Shown here piece after piece: positions 7,280-14,363 of a stretch of DNA of 19,701 bases. A program made the position numbers and the translations under genes. Numbering within the stretch: the first letter of the stretch is position 1; every line of letters begins with the position of its first letter. The stretch is from Subdoligranulum variabile (GTDB lineage Bacteria; Bacillota; Clostridia; Oscillospirales; Ruminococcaceae): contig SFOX01000027.1 of assembly GCA_004552305.1 (NCBI GenBank), positions 1 to 19,701 of the forward strand, read 5' to 3'. Under the pieces are notes generated by a model. The model was not told the origin of the DNA. It did not search any database and was given only the letters and a program-made list of their open reading frames with translations.

Positions 7280-7450
7280 TCACGGCTCCTTCGGGGGATT
7301 TTTCTGCATTTCCCGCGCCTTGCGCGCCAGCTCCTCAAAGGTGCGGTCCTGCGTAAAGCAACGGTGGTAGGGGTTCTGCATCCCCCGGCGGGGGTCGGCG
7401 GTGCGCTTGCGGCGGCGCAGTGCCTGCCGCAGCCATACGGGCATTTTCAT
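7280..7450 (-). CDS. Small basic hypothetical protein (56 aa)
   Basis: This short ORF encodes a very basic 56-residue protein beginning MKMPVWLRQALRRRK and ending KNPPKEP, with no membrane segment or known domain. The start at 7450 is preceded by a GGAG site; the gene lies 5 bases after the upstream stop and 4 bases before the methyltransferase start, whose ribosome binding site is inside its end. Tight packing and a good ribosome site support a real gene. The Arg/Lys-rich N-terminal half suggests binding to RNA or ribosome, which would suit the neighbour, but that is speculation. Confidence 0.65.
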   Translation of the reverse strand: MKMPVWLRQALRRRKRTADPRRGMQNPYHRCFTQDRTFEELARKAREMQKNPPKEP

Positions 7451-7455
7451 GGCAG

Positions 7456-8199
7456 TCACTCCGCAGCGCCGGCGGTCAGCTGCTGCCACAGGGCTTCCCC
7501 GGCGGCAAACTTGTCGGCGTTCTTGTCATCCCAGACGCCGCGCGCGCCGATGTACAAATTTGCCAGCACGTCCTGGTTGTCCCCCGTCAGGCTGTCCATC
7601 AGGGTGTAGCCTTCGTACTGCCCCAACGCCAACCCGGTCAGCACGGGGCAGTCACTCCAGCGGTAGACCATCTGCTGCCACGCGTCATCGGGCAGCGTTT
7701 CCGCATCGTCGGGCTGGGTGCCGTCCCGGTACCGCAGCACGCCGGTGTTCTTTTCAAAGCCCGCCGGGTCCTGCAAAATATAGAGAAAGGTTTCGCCGCC
7801 GGTGACCTCGGCGCTCAATTGGGTGACGCCCGCCATCTGGTAGTAGGCGTCGGCATTGCTTCCCTCCCCGGAAAAGTCCACCGTGTACTGGCTGATCTTC
7901 ACCACGACCTTGCCGTCGCCGTTCAGGTCGCTGCAAAAGGGAACCAGCGCGTCCTGCAAAGCGGTGACGGTATCCTGCGGCAGCTCGGTGGTGCCGACAT
8001 AGCCGATTTTGACATCCGGGCGGGTCTGCAGCACGGTATCCTTAATAAATACCGCCACCAGCACCACCGCCGCGATCACCACCGCAACGATCATTTTGTT
8101 GTAATGCCACCAGTTGGCAGCCTTTTCTTTTCGGGTGTATTCCTTGGGGGCTTCGGGCGGGGTGTAGGTTTCCACGCTGTCTTTTGTGACCCATGCCAT
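7456..8199 (-). CDS. Membrane-anchored protein with EF-hand-like loop
   Basis: I do not recognise a named family. The 247-residue protein starts at the ATG at 8199 (AAGGAG site; a TTG two codons earlier is less likely). Residues 1-35 are polar with KAANWWHYNK just before a single transmembrane helix at about 37-52, and the remaining 190 residues should be outside the membrane. Residues 91-98 read DLNGDGKV, the calcium-binding loop pattern of dockerins and EF-hands, but only once. The rest has no enzyme motif I can identify. It is the first gene of the operon with the 56-residue ORF and the RNA methyltransferase, which does not suggest a shared function. Confidence 0.8.
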   Translation of the reverse strand: MAWVTKDSVETYTPPEAPKEYTRKEKAANWWHYNKMIVAVVIAAVVLVAVFIKDTVLQTRPDVKIGYVGTTELPQDTVTALQDALVPFCSDLNGDGKVVVKISQYTVDFSGEGSNADAYYQMAGVTQLSAEVTGGETFLYILQDPAGFEKNTGVLRYRDGTQPDDAETLPDDAWQQMVYRWSDCPVLTGLALGQYEGYTLMDSLTGDNQDVLANLYIGARGVWDDKNADKFAAGEALWQQLTAGAAE

Positions 8200-8233
8200 T
8201 GGCAAACTCTCCTTTTCCTAAAGCAACTGCCTT

Positions 8234-8239
8234 ATTGTA
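8234..8239 (-). promoter_or_regulatory. Possible -10 box of the three-gene operon
   Basis: TACAAT on the minus strand lies 35 bases upstream of the ATG at 8199. No good -35 hexamer sits at 16-18 bases; TTTACA is present but 21 bases away. Confidence 0.35.
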
Positions 8240-8283
8240 CCATATTTTTGCGCGATTATTTGTAAACTTATTTTAACAAAACC

Positions 8284-8312
8284 TTGCAAACCGCGCAGCA
8301 GAACGGTATGAT
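8284..8312 (+). promoter_or_regulatory. Promoter for the 22-codon ORF and C39-like gene
   Basis: TTGCAA (8284-8289) and TATGAT (8307-8312) are 17 bases apart. Transcription would begin near 8319 and give a leader of about 65 bases before the first ATG. Confidence 0.65.
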
Positions 8313-8383
8313 TATACTATGTTATTATTATACTGTATGTCTGCATACAAGTCAAAATAAAGCAAAAAACAAGGAGCTTTTGT

Positions 8384-8452
8384 ATGAACGAATCCTCGGG
8401 ACACAAGGTCTGCATTGCCCGTTTTTTTGAACTGCTGGGACACGACCTGTAA
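8384..8452 (+). CDS. 22-residue ORF with strong ribosome site
   Basis: The ORF begins MNESSGHKV and ends FELLGHDL. AAGGAG lies at 8371-8376, 7 bases upstream of the ATG. Its stop codon merges with the AGGGG ribosome binding site of the next gene, which starts 12 bases later, so translation of the two could be coupled. It is far too short for a known domain. It could be a leader peptide, a genuine small protein or the remnant of a longer gene. I see no run of repeated codons that would point to amino-acid attenuation and no terminator between it and the next gene. Confidence 0.45.
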   Translation: MNESSGHKVCIARFFELLGHDL

Positions 8453-8464
8453 AGGGGCTGCATT

Positions 8465-9775
8465 ATGGAGAGAAATACCGTAATTTTGCGTGACACCGAC
8501 GTTTTTATGCGCGGTGAGCTGGACAACGTCACGATATCGGACGGGCGCATCGTGCTGGACCTTGTGCAGGGCGGCTATGTGCCTTACGGCTGTTACACCA
8601 GCGCCCCCCTGCCGATGCCCGCCTTTGACGCGCTGCGCGTCAGCTGGAATGCCGACGCCCCCGACCAGACGGCGGTGGAGATGCAGGCGCGCGTCATGGT
8701 GGACGGCAACTGGTCGGCGTGGGTCACCTTTGGCAAATGGAGCCGCTTTTTGCGCCGTGAATCCCCCGCGCCGCTGGATAGGGGCTGCCTGCAGCAGCGC
8801 CCCGATGTGCTGCAGCTGGACAGCAAGACCGGGCAGCAGGCGCAGCTGCGCATCTACCTGTACACCAAAACCGAGCGTGCCACCCCCGCGGTCAGCCTGC
8901 TTTGCGCCAGCGTGCGCACGCAGGACGGCATCCCCGCCGGCGGGCGCCCGGTCAACACCCGGCTGCATCTTTTGCCCTACGCCGCCGCCCGCCGCGCCCC
9001 CGCGCTGCGCCCGTGGATGGATTTGGCGTGCAGCCTGACCGCCCTGACCAACCGCTGGGGCGCTGACCTTTTGCCCGAGGAGCTTGCCCAAGTCCTGCGC
9101 GACTGGCGCGCCGACAGCACCGACCCCCGCAACCTCTGCTTTGCTGCCGCTGCCGCGGCGGCGTGGGGCTTCCCCGCGTGGGTCTGCTACGGCAATCTGG
9201 CGCTGCTGCGCGAGGAAGCACGTCACGGTTTCGGCGCTGTGGTGGCGCTGCAAGCCACCCCCGCCGAGCTGGCTGCCGGCTGCCCTGAGCGCCGCTTTGC
9301 CGCCGTGCGCGGCTTTACCGCCGTGGGCAGCAACCCGCAGGTGCTTTTGTGCGACCCCTGCGCCGCCGAAGCCGACTTTGCCACCGAAACCGCCATGCCG
9401 CTGGACAGCTTTATGGTGGCGTGGGACAACGTTGCCCTGCTGATGCGCCCGCGCCCCAATAATTCCGGCTTTATACCGCGCACCCGCACCGGCGCATGGG
9501 TGCGCCCCGCCGGGACGGAGTTCCCCGACGTGTACCGCCTGTTTGTCAACGGCGAAGAACATCCCCTGCGTGAGGATTTCTGCACCAGCGGCGGGCTGCT
9601 GGCGTGGACGGAAGCGGACGGCACGGTACACGCCTCCACCGCGCACCGCAGCTTTCATTTTACCGAGCCTGTTCAGGGCGGGCTGTGCATCCCCAAGCAG
9701 GAAACGCCCCGCAAATGCACGGTGTATGCCATCGACCCCGCCGGGCAGATGCTGGTCGGCGATGTGACTGTATAA
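8465..9775 (+). CDS. C39-like peptidase family protein, probably inactive
   Basis: The 436-residue protein resembles the Firmicutes C39-like peptidase family. An N-terminal beta-rich region (about 1-150) has the typical FDALRVSWNADAP and WSAWVTFGKWS motifs. The papain-like domain starts near 185 with ACSLTALTNRWG (Cys189), where active relatives read CSPTS, then an Ala-rich helix (FAAAAAAAWGFPAWV) and VRGF...LLCDPCA (281-299), where relatives read GHxxVVRGF...NDP. The usual His before VRGF is replaced by RRFAA, so the catalytic pair seems broken. There is no signal peptide, although the family is usually found both inside and outside cells. The last 100 residues are a beta-rich extension. Start: ATG at 8465 with AGGGG. 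Role unknown; binding rather than cleavage is plausible. Confidence 0.65.
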   Translation: MERNTVILRDTDVFMRGELDNVTISDGRIVLDLVQGGYVPYGCYTSAPLPMPAFDALRVSWNADAPDQTAVEMQARVMVDGNWSAWVTFGKWSRFLRRESPAPLDRGCLQQRPDVLQLDSKTGQQAQLRIYLYTKTERATPAVSLLCASVRTQDGIPAGGRPVNTRLHLLPYAAARRAPALRPWMDLACSLTALTNRWGADLLPEELAQVLRDWRADSTDPRNLCFAAAAAAAWGFPAWVCYGNLALLREEARHGFGAVVALQATPAELAAGCPERRFAAVRGFTAVGSNPQVLLCDPCAAEADFATETAMPLDSFMVAWDNVALLMRPRPNNSGFIPRTRTGAWVRPAGTEFPDVYRLFVNGEEHPLREDFCTSGGLLAWTEADGTVHASTAHRSFHFTEPVQGGLCIPKQETPRKCTVYAIDPAGQMLVGDVTV

Positions 9776-9949
9776 GGGCAATACCGCATAATTCTAAGTG
9801 CCGATACGGCGAGCGAGGTGCGACAGCTGCTAAGCCAAAAGCGCAGATAATACTGGATGTCTTATCGAGCATTTTGGCAACGCAGATGCCGTGCCGCAGC
9901 CGCCGGAGCGGTGCTTAAGCCGTTAGGCGGGAATTGTGCGGTGTTGCCC
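9776..9949. mobile_element. 174-base MITE-like element
   Basis: Terminal inverted repeats of 19 bases (GGGCAATACCGCATAATTC at 9776-9794; complement at 9931-9949) match at 17 positions. The interior has no convincing ORF, although one frame stays open by chance. It sits directly after the stop codon of the C39-like gene. No clear target-site duplication is visible. The outer 12 bases recur alone at 4350 and 10681. Confidence 0.75.
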
Positions 9950-9987
9950 AAGGGACAAAAATGCGGCAGATTTTACACGCCGACCGT

Positions 9988-10016
9988 TTGCATTTTGCAG
10001 CGGTTTGCGGTATAAT
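9988..10016 (+). promoter_or_regulatory. Promoter of the lipoprotein gene
   Basis: TTGCAT (9988-9993) and TATAAT (10011-10016) are 17 bases apart, about 57 bases before the ATG at 10073. The -10 box is perfect. Confidence 0.8.
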
Positions 10017-10072
10017 GTACGGTATGTTATGTTGCTGAAATAAGGGTGTATACCCTACGGAGGGTTTTTTAT

Positions 10073-10678
10073 ATGAAACGCAAGCCACTTTTTGCGGCAG
10101 CAGCGGCGCTTTTTCTGTGCCTGACGCTGACCGCCTGCTCCCCCAAGGAAGCGCTGAAGCCCATCATCCTCAAGCTTTGCACCGTGATGGGTCTTGTCAG
10201 CGAAAATTCCGATGACGACACCGATACCCGCATCTTTGCCGAGGACGGCGGCGAGGTGGTGTTCCCCTCCGGTATGGACACCTCGGCATCCCGCTTTGTC
10301 AGCTATGCCGAGGGCAGCACCCTGTACGCCTCCTTCAACGGCGTGCAGCTGGGCAGCACAGACTTTTTTGTGGCAGGCTCTGACACCTTGACGCTGACCT
10401 CCTACGCCACGACCGAGGCGACCAAGGAAGCCTATATGTACTACAAGCTGGCGGTCTGGCAGCTGACCGACGACCGCACCAAGGTTGCTTATATTCCGGA
10501 ATCGACGATCTATTTCCGCGCCGACGGCGAATGCCGCAGCGCCACGATTTCCGGCTTAACGCCCGGCAAACAGTACAAGGTCACCCTGAGCTACGACGCC
10601 TCCTCGGTGTATGTCACCGGCGGGCTGACGGTTTCGGGTCTGGGCAGCACCGATCTGGAGAGCATCGAAACCGAGTAA
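10073..10678 (+). CDS. Putative lipoprotein
   Basis: I recognise no named family. The 201-residue product has a lipoprotein signal: basic MKRK, a hydrophobic Ala/Leu stretch and the lipobox LTAC with Cys22, so it should be attached to the outer face of the membrane. The mature part is acidic after residue 45 (NSDDDTDTR), and the last 80 residues look beta-rich, with SGLTPGKQYKVTLSYDASS recalling the end of a fibronectin type III-like sandwich. I chose the ATG at 10073 because GGAGG at 10059-10063 precedes it and it begins the signal peptide; an earlier in-frame ATG adds nine residues without a ribosome site. It has its own promoter and is followed by a hairpin terminator. Confidence 0.82.
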   Translation: MKRKPLFAAAAALFLCLTLTACSPKEALKPIILKLCTVMGLVSENSDDDTDTRIFAEDGGEVVFPSGMDTSASRFVSYAEGSTLYASFNGVQLGSTDFFVAGSDTLTLTSYATTEATKEAYMYYKLAVWQLTDDRTKVAYIPESTIYFRADGECRSATISGLTPGKQYKVTLSYDASSVYVTGGLTVSGLGSTDLESIETE

Positions 10679-10680
10679 AA

Positions 10681-10692
10681 GGCAACACCGCA
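10681..10692 (+). repeat. Solo GGCAAYACCGCA motif
   Basis: GGCAACACCGCA starts 3 bases after the stop codon of the lipoprotein gene. It matches the end of the element at 9776-9949 without a partner inverted repeat nearby. Confidence 0.5.
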
Positions 10693-10707
10693 AAACACAA
10701 GGCAATG

Positions 10708-10738
10708 ACGCCCGCGCACACCAAGCGCGGGCGTTTTT
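10708..10738 (+). terminator. Hairpin terminator between lipoprotein and EamA genes
   Basis: Perfect 10-base arms (10708-10717 and 10725-10734) around a 7-base loop, followed by five T. It ends only 13 bases before the ATG of the next gene. Confidence 0.88.
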
Positions 10739-10751
10739 AGAGGGAAAGTCT

Positions 10752-11660
10752 ATGGATACACAACAACTTCGCAACACCCTGCTGCTGATGCTATGCTCGT
10801 TTATCTGGGGTACGGCGTTTGTCGCCCAGAGCGTGGGCGGCGGGTATATGGGCGCGTACACCTTTTTGGCAAGCCGCAGCTGGCTGGCGTGCGTATTTTT
10901 GCTGGGGCTTATGGGCGTGCGCCGGGTAAATCAGCGCCGCAAGGGGGTGCGCGTACCCTTCTTTTTGCAGCGCAAAACGCTGGTCATCGGCGGGCTGTGC
11001 TGCGGCACGGCGCTGTTTGCGGCATCGGTGGCGCAGCAGATGGGCATCCCCGGCACAACCACCGCCAAGGCAGGCTTTTTGACGGCACTGTATGTGGTGC
11101 TGGTGCCGGTATGCGGCATTTTTGTGGGTAAAAAGCCCGGCGTCAAGCTGTGCTGCTGTGTGGCAGCCAGCGTGTTCGGGCTGTACCTGCTGTGTATGGC
11201 AGGGCATGACAGCCTGAGCCTTTCGGGCAGCGAATGGCTGCTGCTTTTGGGGGCGCTGCTGTTCACCGGGCAGATTTTGCTGGTGAACCATTTCAGCCCC
11301 AAGCTGGACGGTATCCAGTTGAGCTTTGCGCAGTTTTTTGTGGTGTCGGTGTTTTCGACTGTGGGGATGTTTTTGTTTGAGCAGCCCACCGTGCCGCAGT
11401 TCCGCGATGCCGCCGTGTCGATCTTGTACTGCGGCATTATGTCCAGCGGCGTGGCGTACACCCTGCAGATCGAGGGGCAGAAGGATCTTGACCCCACGAT
11501 CGCAAGCCTTACCATGTGTCTGGAAAGTGTGTTCAGCGCGCTGGCAGGCTGGCTGATTTTGCACCAGACGCTGACCCCCACCGAGCTGACCGGCTGCGCG
11601 TTGATGTTTGCCGCCATCGTTGCCAGCCAGCTGCCGGAGAAAAAGCGCGTGCAGAGTTAA
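10752..11660 (+). CDS. EamA/DMT-family transporter
   Basis: The 302-residue protein is a drug/metabolite transporter of the EamA type with ten predicted helices in two repeats. The first repeat opens with LLLMLCSFIWGTAFVAQSVG, and the second has GIMSSGVAYTLQIEGQKD, both typical of the family, followed by SLTMCLESVFSALAGWLIL. Substrates of these carriers are usually exported metabolites and cannot be named here. A GAGGG ribosome site precedes the ATG. No room is left for a promoter between the terminator at 10708-10738 and this gene, so it must be reached by readthrough or from a promoter upstream of the hairpin. A composite repeat hairpin lies downstream. Confidence 0.93.
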   Translation: MDTQQLRNTLLLMLCSFIWGTAFVAQSVGGGYMGAYTFLASRSWLACVFLLGLMGVRRVNQRRKGVRVPFFLQRKTLVIGGLCCGTALFAASVAQQMGIPGTTTAKAGFLTALYVVLVPVCGIFVGKKPGVKLCCCVAASVFGLYLLCMAGHDSLSLSGSEWLLLLGALLFTGQILLVNHFSPKLDGIQLSFAQFFVVSVFSTVGMFLFEQPTVPQFRDAAVSILYCGIMSSGVAYTLQIEGQKDLDPTIASLTMCLESVFSALAGWLILHQTLTPTELTGCALMFAAIVASQLPEKKRVQS

Positions 11661-11708
11661 GCGTTGAGCGTTACGATTTGGTGTGTCCGCTTGCGCGGAC
11701 ACATTTTT
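11653..11708 (+). repeat. Composite repeat: degenerate heptads and terminator-like hairpin
   Basis: Degenerate heptads (AGAGTTA, AGCGTTG, AGCGTTA) are followed by a hairpin with arms TGTGTCCGC (11682-11690) and GCGGACACA (11695-11703) and a T-run. It directly follows the EamA gene, whose stop codon is inside the first heptads, and probably terminates it. Confidence 0.7.
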
Positions 11709-11718
11709 GATTCTATTT

Positions 11719-11765
11719 CCCCGTAGGGAAGGCCTCCTCCCTTTGGGGAAGGTGGTGCGCGAAAC
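11719..11765. repeat. Partial CCTTCCCC-type element
   Basis: GGAAGGCCTCCTCCCTTTGG followed by GGAAGGTGGTGCGCG resembles the left end of the elements at 2600 and 14188; the rest is missing. Confidence 0.5.
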
Positions 11766-11780
11766 ACACCCCACAAAAAA

Positions 11781-11817
11781 GCGTTCCCTCCCGCCATACG
11801 CGGAAGGGAACGTTTTT
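11781..11817. terminator. Bidirectional terminator between EamA and gpmI
   Basis: CGTTCCCT (11782-11789) pairs with AGGGAACG (11805-11812), extended inward by CCG/CGG past one mismatch. Six T follow on the plus strand and a run of A precedes, giving a T-run on the minus strand too. It serves the convergent EamA and gpmI genes. Confidence 0.85.
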
Positions 11818-11835
11818 TACGTTATATCGCTAAAA

Positions 11836-13362
11836 TTACTCAACAATAATGCTCTTGCCGGTCATTTCGGCGGGAACAGGCAAGCCGATATAGGGCAGCA
11901 TCGTCGGGGCGATATCCGCCAGGCAGCCGCCCTCGCGCAGCTTCACGTCGCCAGCGCCGATCACGGCAAAGGGTACCACGTTGGTGGTGTGCGCGGTGAA
12001 GGGAGAGCCGTCGGGATTCTTCATCTTCTCGGCGTTGCCGTGGTCGGCGGTCAGGAACACCACGCCGCCGGCGTTCAGCACCGCGTCGGTGACCTCGCCC
12101 ACGCACTTGTCAACCGCTTCCACCGCCTTGACGGCAGCGTCAAACACGCCGGTGTGACCGACCATATCGCAGTTGGCAAAGTTCAGGATGATGACGTCAT
12201 ACTTGCCGCTCTCGATGCGTGCCTTGCACTCGTCGGCAACCTCGTAGGCGCTCATTTCGGGCTTGAGGTCGTAGGTGGCAACCTTCGGGCTGGGGATGAC
12301 CTTGCGGTCCTCGCCCTCGCAGGGCTGCTCGATGCCGCCGTTGAAGAAGAAGGTCACATGGGCGTACTTCTCGGTTTCGGCAATGCGCAGCTGGGTCTTG
12401 CTGTGGGCGGCCAGGTACTCACCCAAGGTGTTCTTCAGCTCAACGGGGGGATACGCGACCTCGCAATTTGGCATAGTAGCGTCATATTCCGCCATGCAGA
12501 CATAGTGAACCTGCTTGCGTCCGCCGCGGCGCTCAAAGCCGGTAAAGGCGTCGTCGCAGAAAATGCGGGTCATCTGGCGGGCGCGGTCGGGGCGGAAGTT
12601 CATAAAGATGACGGTGTCGCCGTCCTGCACACGACCACCCTCGCAGGTGACGACAGGCACAACGAACTCGTCGGTCACGTCAGCGGCGTAGCTGGCTTCG
12701 ATCGCCTCGGCGGCGTTGGCAGCATGGTTGCCCTCGCCGTAGACAAAGGCGGCATACGCCTTTTCCTCGCGGTCCCAGTTGTTGTCGCGGTCCATGGCGT
12801 AGTAACGCCCGGAAACGCTGGCGATCACGCCCACGCCCAGCTCGTCCAGCTTGGCTTGCAGGTCGGCGAGGAAGCCCTTGCCGCTGTGGGGGTCGGTATC
12901 ACGACCGTCCATGATGCAGTGCAGGAACACTTCCTTGGCGCCCATGTGCTTGGCCATTTCCAGCACGCCGAACCAGTGGTCCGCGTGGCTGTGAACGCCG
13001 CCGGTGCCGACCAGACCCATCAGGTGGATCGCCTTGCCGGCGTCGATGGCAGCCTTCATATTGTTGACGAGGACGGGGTTTTTCAGCATTTCGCCGTCCT
13101 TGATGGACTTGGTGATGAGGGTCAGCTGCTGGTACACGATGCGACCGGCACCCATATTGGTGTGACCGACCTCAGAGTTGCCCATCTGACCGTCGGGCAG
13201 ACCGACCGCCATACCGGAGGCTTCGATGGTGGTCATGGGGTAGTTGGCGAACAGCTTATCGAGGTTAGGCTTGTTGGCAGCCGCCACGGCATTGCCGAAG
13301 GTTTTGTCCGGCGTCCAGCCGAAGCCGTCCATAATGCAGAGCATAACAGGTTTTTTGGACAT
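11836..13362 (-). CDS. gpmI: 2,3-bisphosphoglycerate-independent phosphoglycerate mutase
   Basis: The 508-residue enzyme interconverts 3- and 2-phosphoglycerate in glycolysis and gluconeogenesis in the cytoplasm. It is a two-domain alkaline-phosphatase-superfamily protein needing two Mn ions. Visible signatures are MLCIMDGFGW (Asp12), GNSEVGHTNMGAGRIVYQ with catalytic Ser63, the phosphotransferase segment HCIMDGRDTDPHSG, and the metal-binding ends NFANCDMVGHTG and FLTADHGNAEKM. Length is normal for GpmI. The AAAGGAG site upstream supports this start. It lies 35 bases after tpiA in a pgk - tpiA - gpmI order and ends at a bidirectional terminator. Confidence 0.98.
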   Translation of the reverse strand: MSKKPVMLCIMDGFGWTPDKTFGNAVAAANKPNLDKLFANYPMTTIEASGMAVGLPDGQMGNSEVGHTNMGAGRIVYQQLTLITKSIKDGEMLKNPVLVNNMKAAIDAGKAIHLMGLVGTGGVHSHADHWFGVLEMAKHMGAKEVFLHCIMDGRDTDPHSGKGFLADLQAKLDELGVGVIASVSGRYYAMDRDNNWDREEKAYAAFVYGEGNHAANAAEAIEASYAADVTDEFVVPVVTCEGGRVQDGDTVIFMNFRPDRARQMTRIFCDDAFTGFERRGGRKQVHYVCMAEYDATMPNCEVAYPPVELKNTLGEYLAAHSKTQLRIAETEKYAHVTFFFNGGIEQPCEGEDRKVIPSPKVATYDLKPEMSAYEVADECKARIESGKYDVIILNFANCDMVGHTGVFDAAVKAVEAVDKCVGEVTDAVLNAGGVVFLTADHGNAEKMKNPDGSPFTAHTTNVVPFAVIGAGDVKLREGGCLADIAPTMLPYIGLPVPAEMTGKSIIVE

Positions 13363-13397
13363 AGATTTGACTCCTTTGCAAAGGGTAGAATGGGCGC

Positions 13398-14168
13398 TTA
13401 GCCCTTGGTGGCAGCGTCCACGATGATGGCAAACTGGTCAGCCTTCAGGGATGCGCCGCCGATCAGACCGCCGTCTACGTTGGGCTTGCCCAGCAGCTCC
13501 TCGGCGTTCTTGGCGTTCATGCTGCCACCGTACTGAACGGTCAGACCCTTGGCAGCGGTCTCGCCGTACAGCTCGCCGACGACCTTGCGGATGGCGGCGC
13601 AGACTTCCTCAGCCTGATCAGAGGTAGCGGTCTTGCCGGTGCCGATGGCCCAGATCGGCTCGTAGGCGATGACAACGTTCTTCAGCTCGTCCTCGGTGAC
13701 GCCGTTCAGGGCGATCTTGACCTGCATACGGACCAGCTCCTCGGTGACGCCCTGCTCGCGCTGGGTCAGGCTCTCGCCGACGCAGACGATGGGCTTCAAG
13801 CCGCCCGCCAAGGCAGCCTTGGTGCGCTTGTTGACGGTTTCGTCGGTTTCGGCAAAGTACTGGCGGCGCTCGCTGTGACCGATGACGACGTACTCTACGC
13901 CGAGGTCGGTCAGCATATCGGCGGAAATTTCGCCGGTGAAGGCGCCGGATTTCTCAAAGTGAACGTTCTCGGCGCCGACATGGATGTTGGTGCCCTTGGT
14001 CAGTTCAACGGCGGTGACCAGATCGGTGAAGGGAACGCAGATAACGACCTCGCAGCCGGCGTCCTTGACGGCGGGGATCAGCTCATGGATCAGGGCTTTT
14101 GCCTCGGTGGCGGTCTTGTTCATTTTCCAGTTGCCGGCGATGATGGCTTTACGGTTCTGCTTGTCCAT
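13398..14168 (-). CDS. tpiA: Triosephosphate isomerase
   Basis: The 256-residue enzyme interconverts dihydroxyacetone phosphate and glyceraldehyde 3-phosphate. The catalytic residues are in place: GNWKMN (Asn13, Lys15), GHSERR (His98) and YEPIWAIGTGKTAT with the catalytic Glu, followed by the phosphate-gripping loop and VQYGGSMNAKN. I chose the ATG at 14168, where AAGGAG lies 7 bases upstream; a start six codons further up would overlap that ribosome site. Normal length. It precedes gpmI by 35 bases and follows pgk after about 195 bases that hold a hairpin and a palindromic element, so its expression may be separate from pgk. Confidence 0.98.
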   Translation of the reverse strand: MDKQNRKAIIAGNWKMNKTATEAKALIHELIPAVKDAGCEVVICVPFTDLVTAVELTKGTNIHVGAENVHFEKSGAFTGEISADMLTDLGVEYVVIGHSERRQYFAETDETVNKRTKAALAGGLKPIVCVGESLTQREQGVTEELVRMQVKIALNGVTEDELKNVVIAYEPIWAIGTGKTATSDQAEEVCAAIRKVVGELYGETAAKGLTVQYGGSMNAKNAEELLGKPNVDGGLIGGASLKADQFAIIVDAATKG

Positions 14169-14187
14169 AGTTATTCTCCTTTTCATT

Positions 14188-14312
14188 ATAGCCTTCCCCC
14201 TTGGGGGAAGGTGGCTGCGCCGCAGCGCAGACGGATGAGGGGCTGCTTTGCGGCAGACGCCCCCTCATCAGTCCGCTGCGCGGACAGCTTCTCCCAAAGG
14301 GAGAAGCCTTTT
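14188..14312. repeat. MITE-like palindromic element, second full copy
   Basis: TAGCCTTCCCCC...GGGGGAAGG at the left and CTTCTCCC...GGGAGAAGCC at the right enclose GGATGAGGGG...CCCCTCATC and CGCTGCGCGGAC. It belongs to the same family as 2600-2718. It sits 20 bases upstream of the tpiA start, within the tpiA leader. Confidence 0.75.
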
Positions 14313-14321
14313 CATAAGAAA

Positions 14322-14346
14322 AGCGCGGCGGCTTTGCCGCCGCGCT
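14322..14346 (-). terminator. Hairpin after pgk
   Basis: Perfect 11-base arms (14322-14332 and 14336-14346) with a 3-base loop lie 18 bases past the pgk stop. The minus-strand tail is TTTC, a weak T-run, so readthrough into tpiA is likely. Confidence 0.65.
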
Positions 14347-14363
14347 CTGCGGGTTTTTCCCAA

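Noticed and set aside
8312..9781. 489-codon minus-strand open frame opposite the C39-like gene
   Set aside because: No ribosome site and no domain; the plus strand carries the family motifs and a promoter.
9604..9918. 104-codon ORF running into the MITE-like element
   Set aside because: It mixes an out-of-frame part of the C39-like gene with the inverted-repeat element and lacks a start signal.
11683..13401. 572-codon plus-strand open frame opposite gpmI
   Set aside because: Shadow of the GC-rich gpmI gene; the translation has no recognisable domain while the opposite strand is an unmistakable enzyme.
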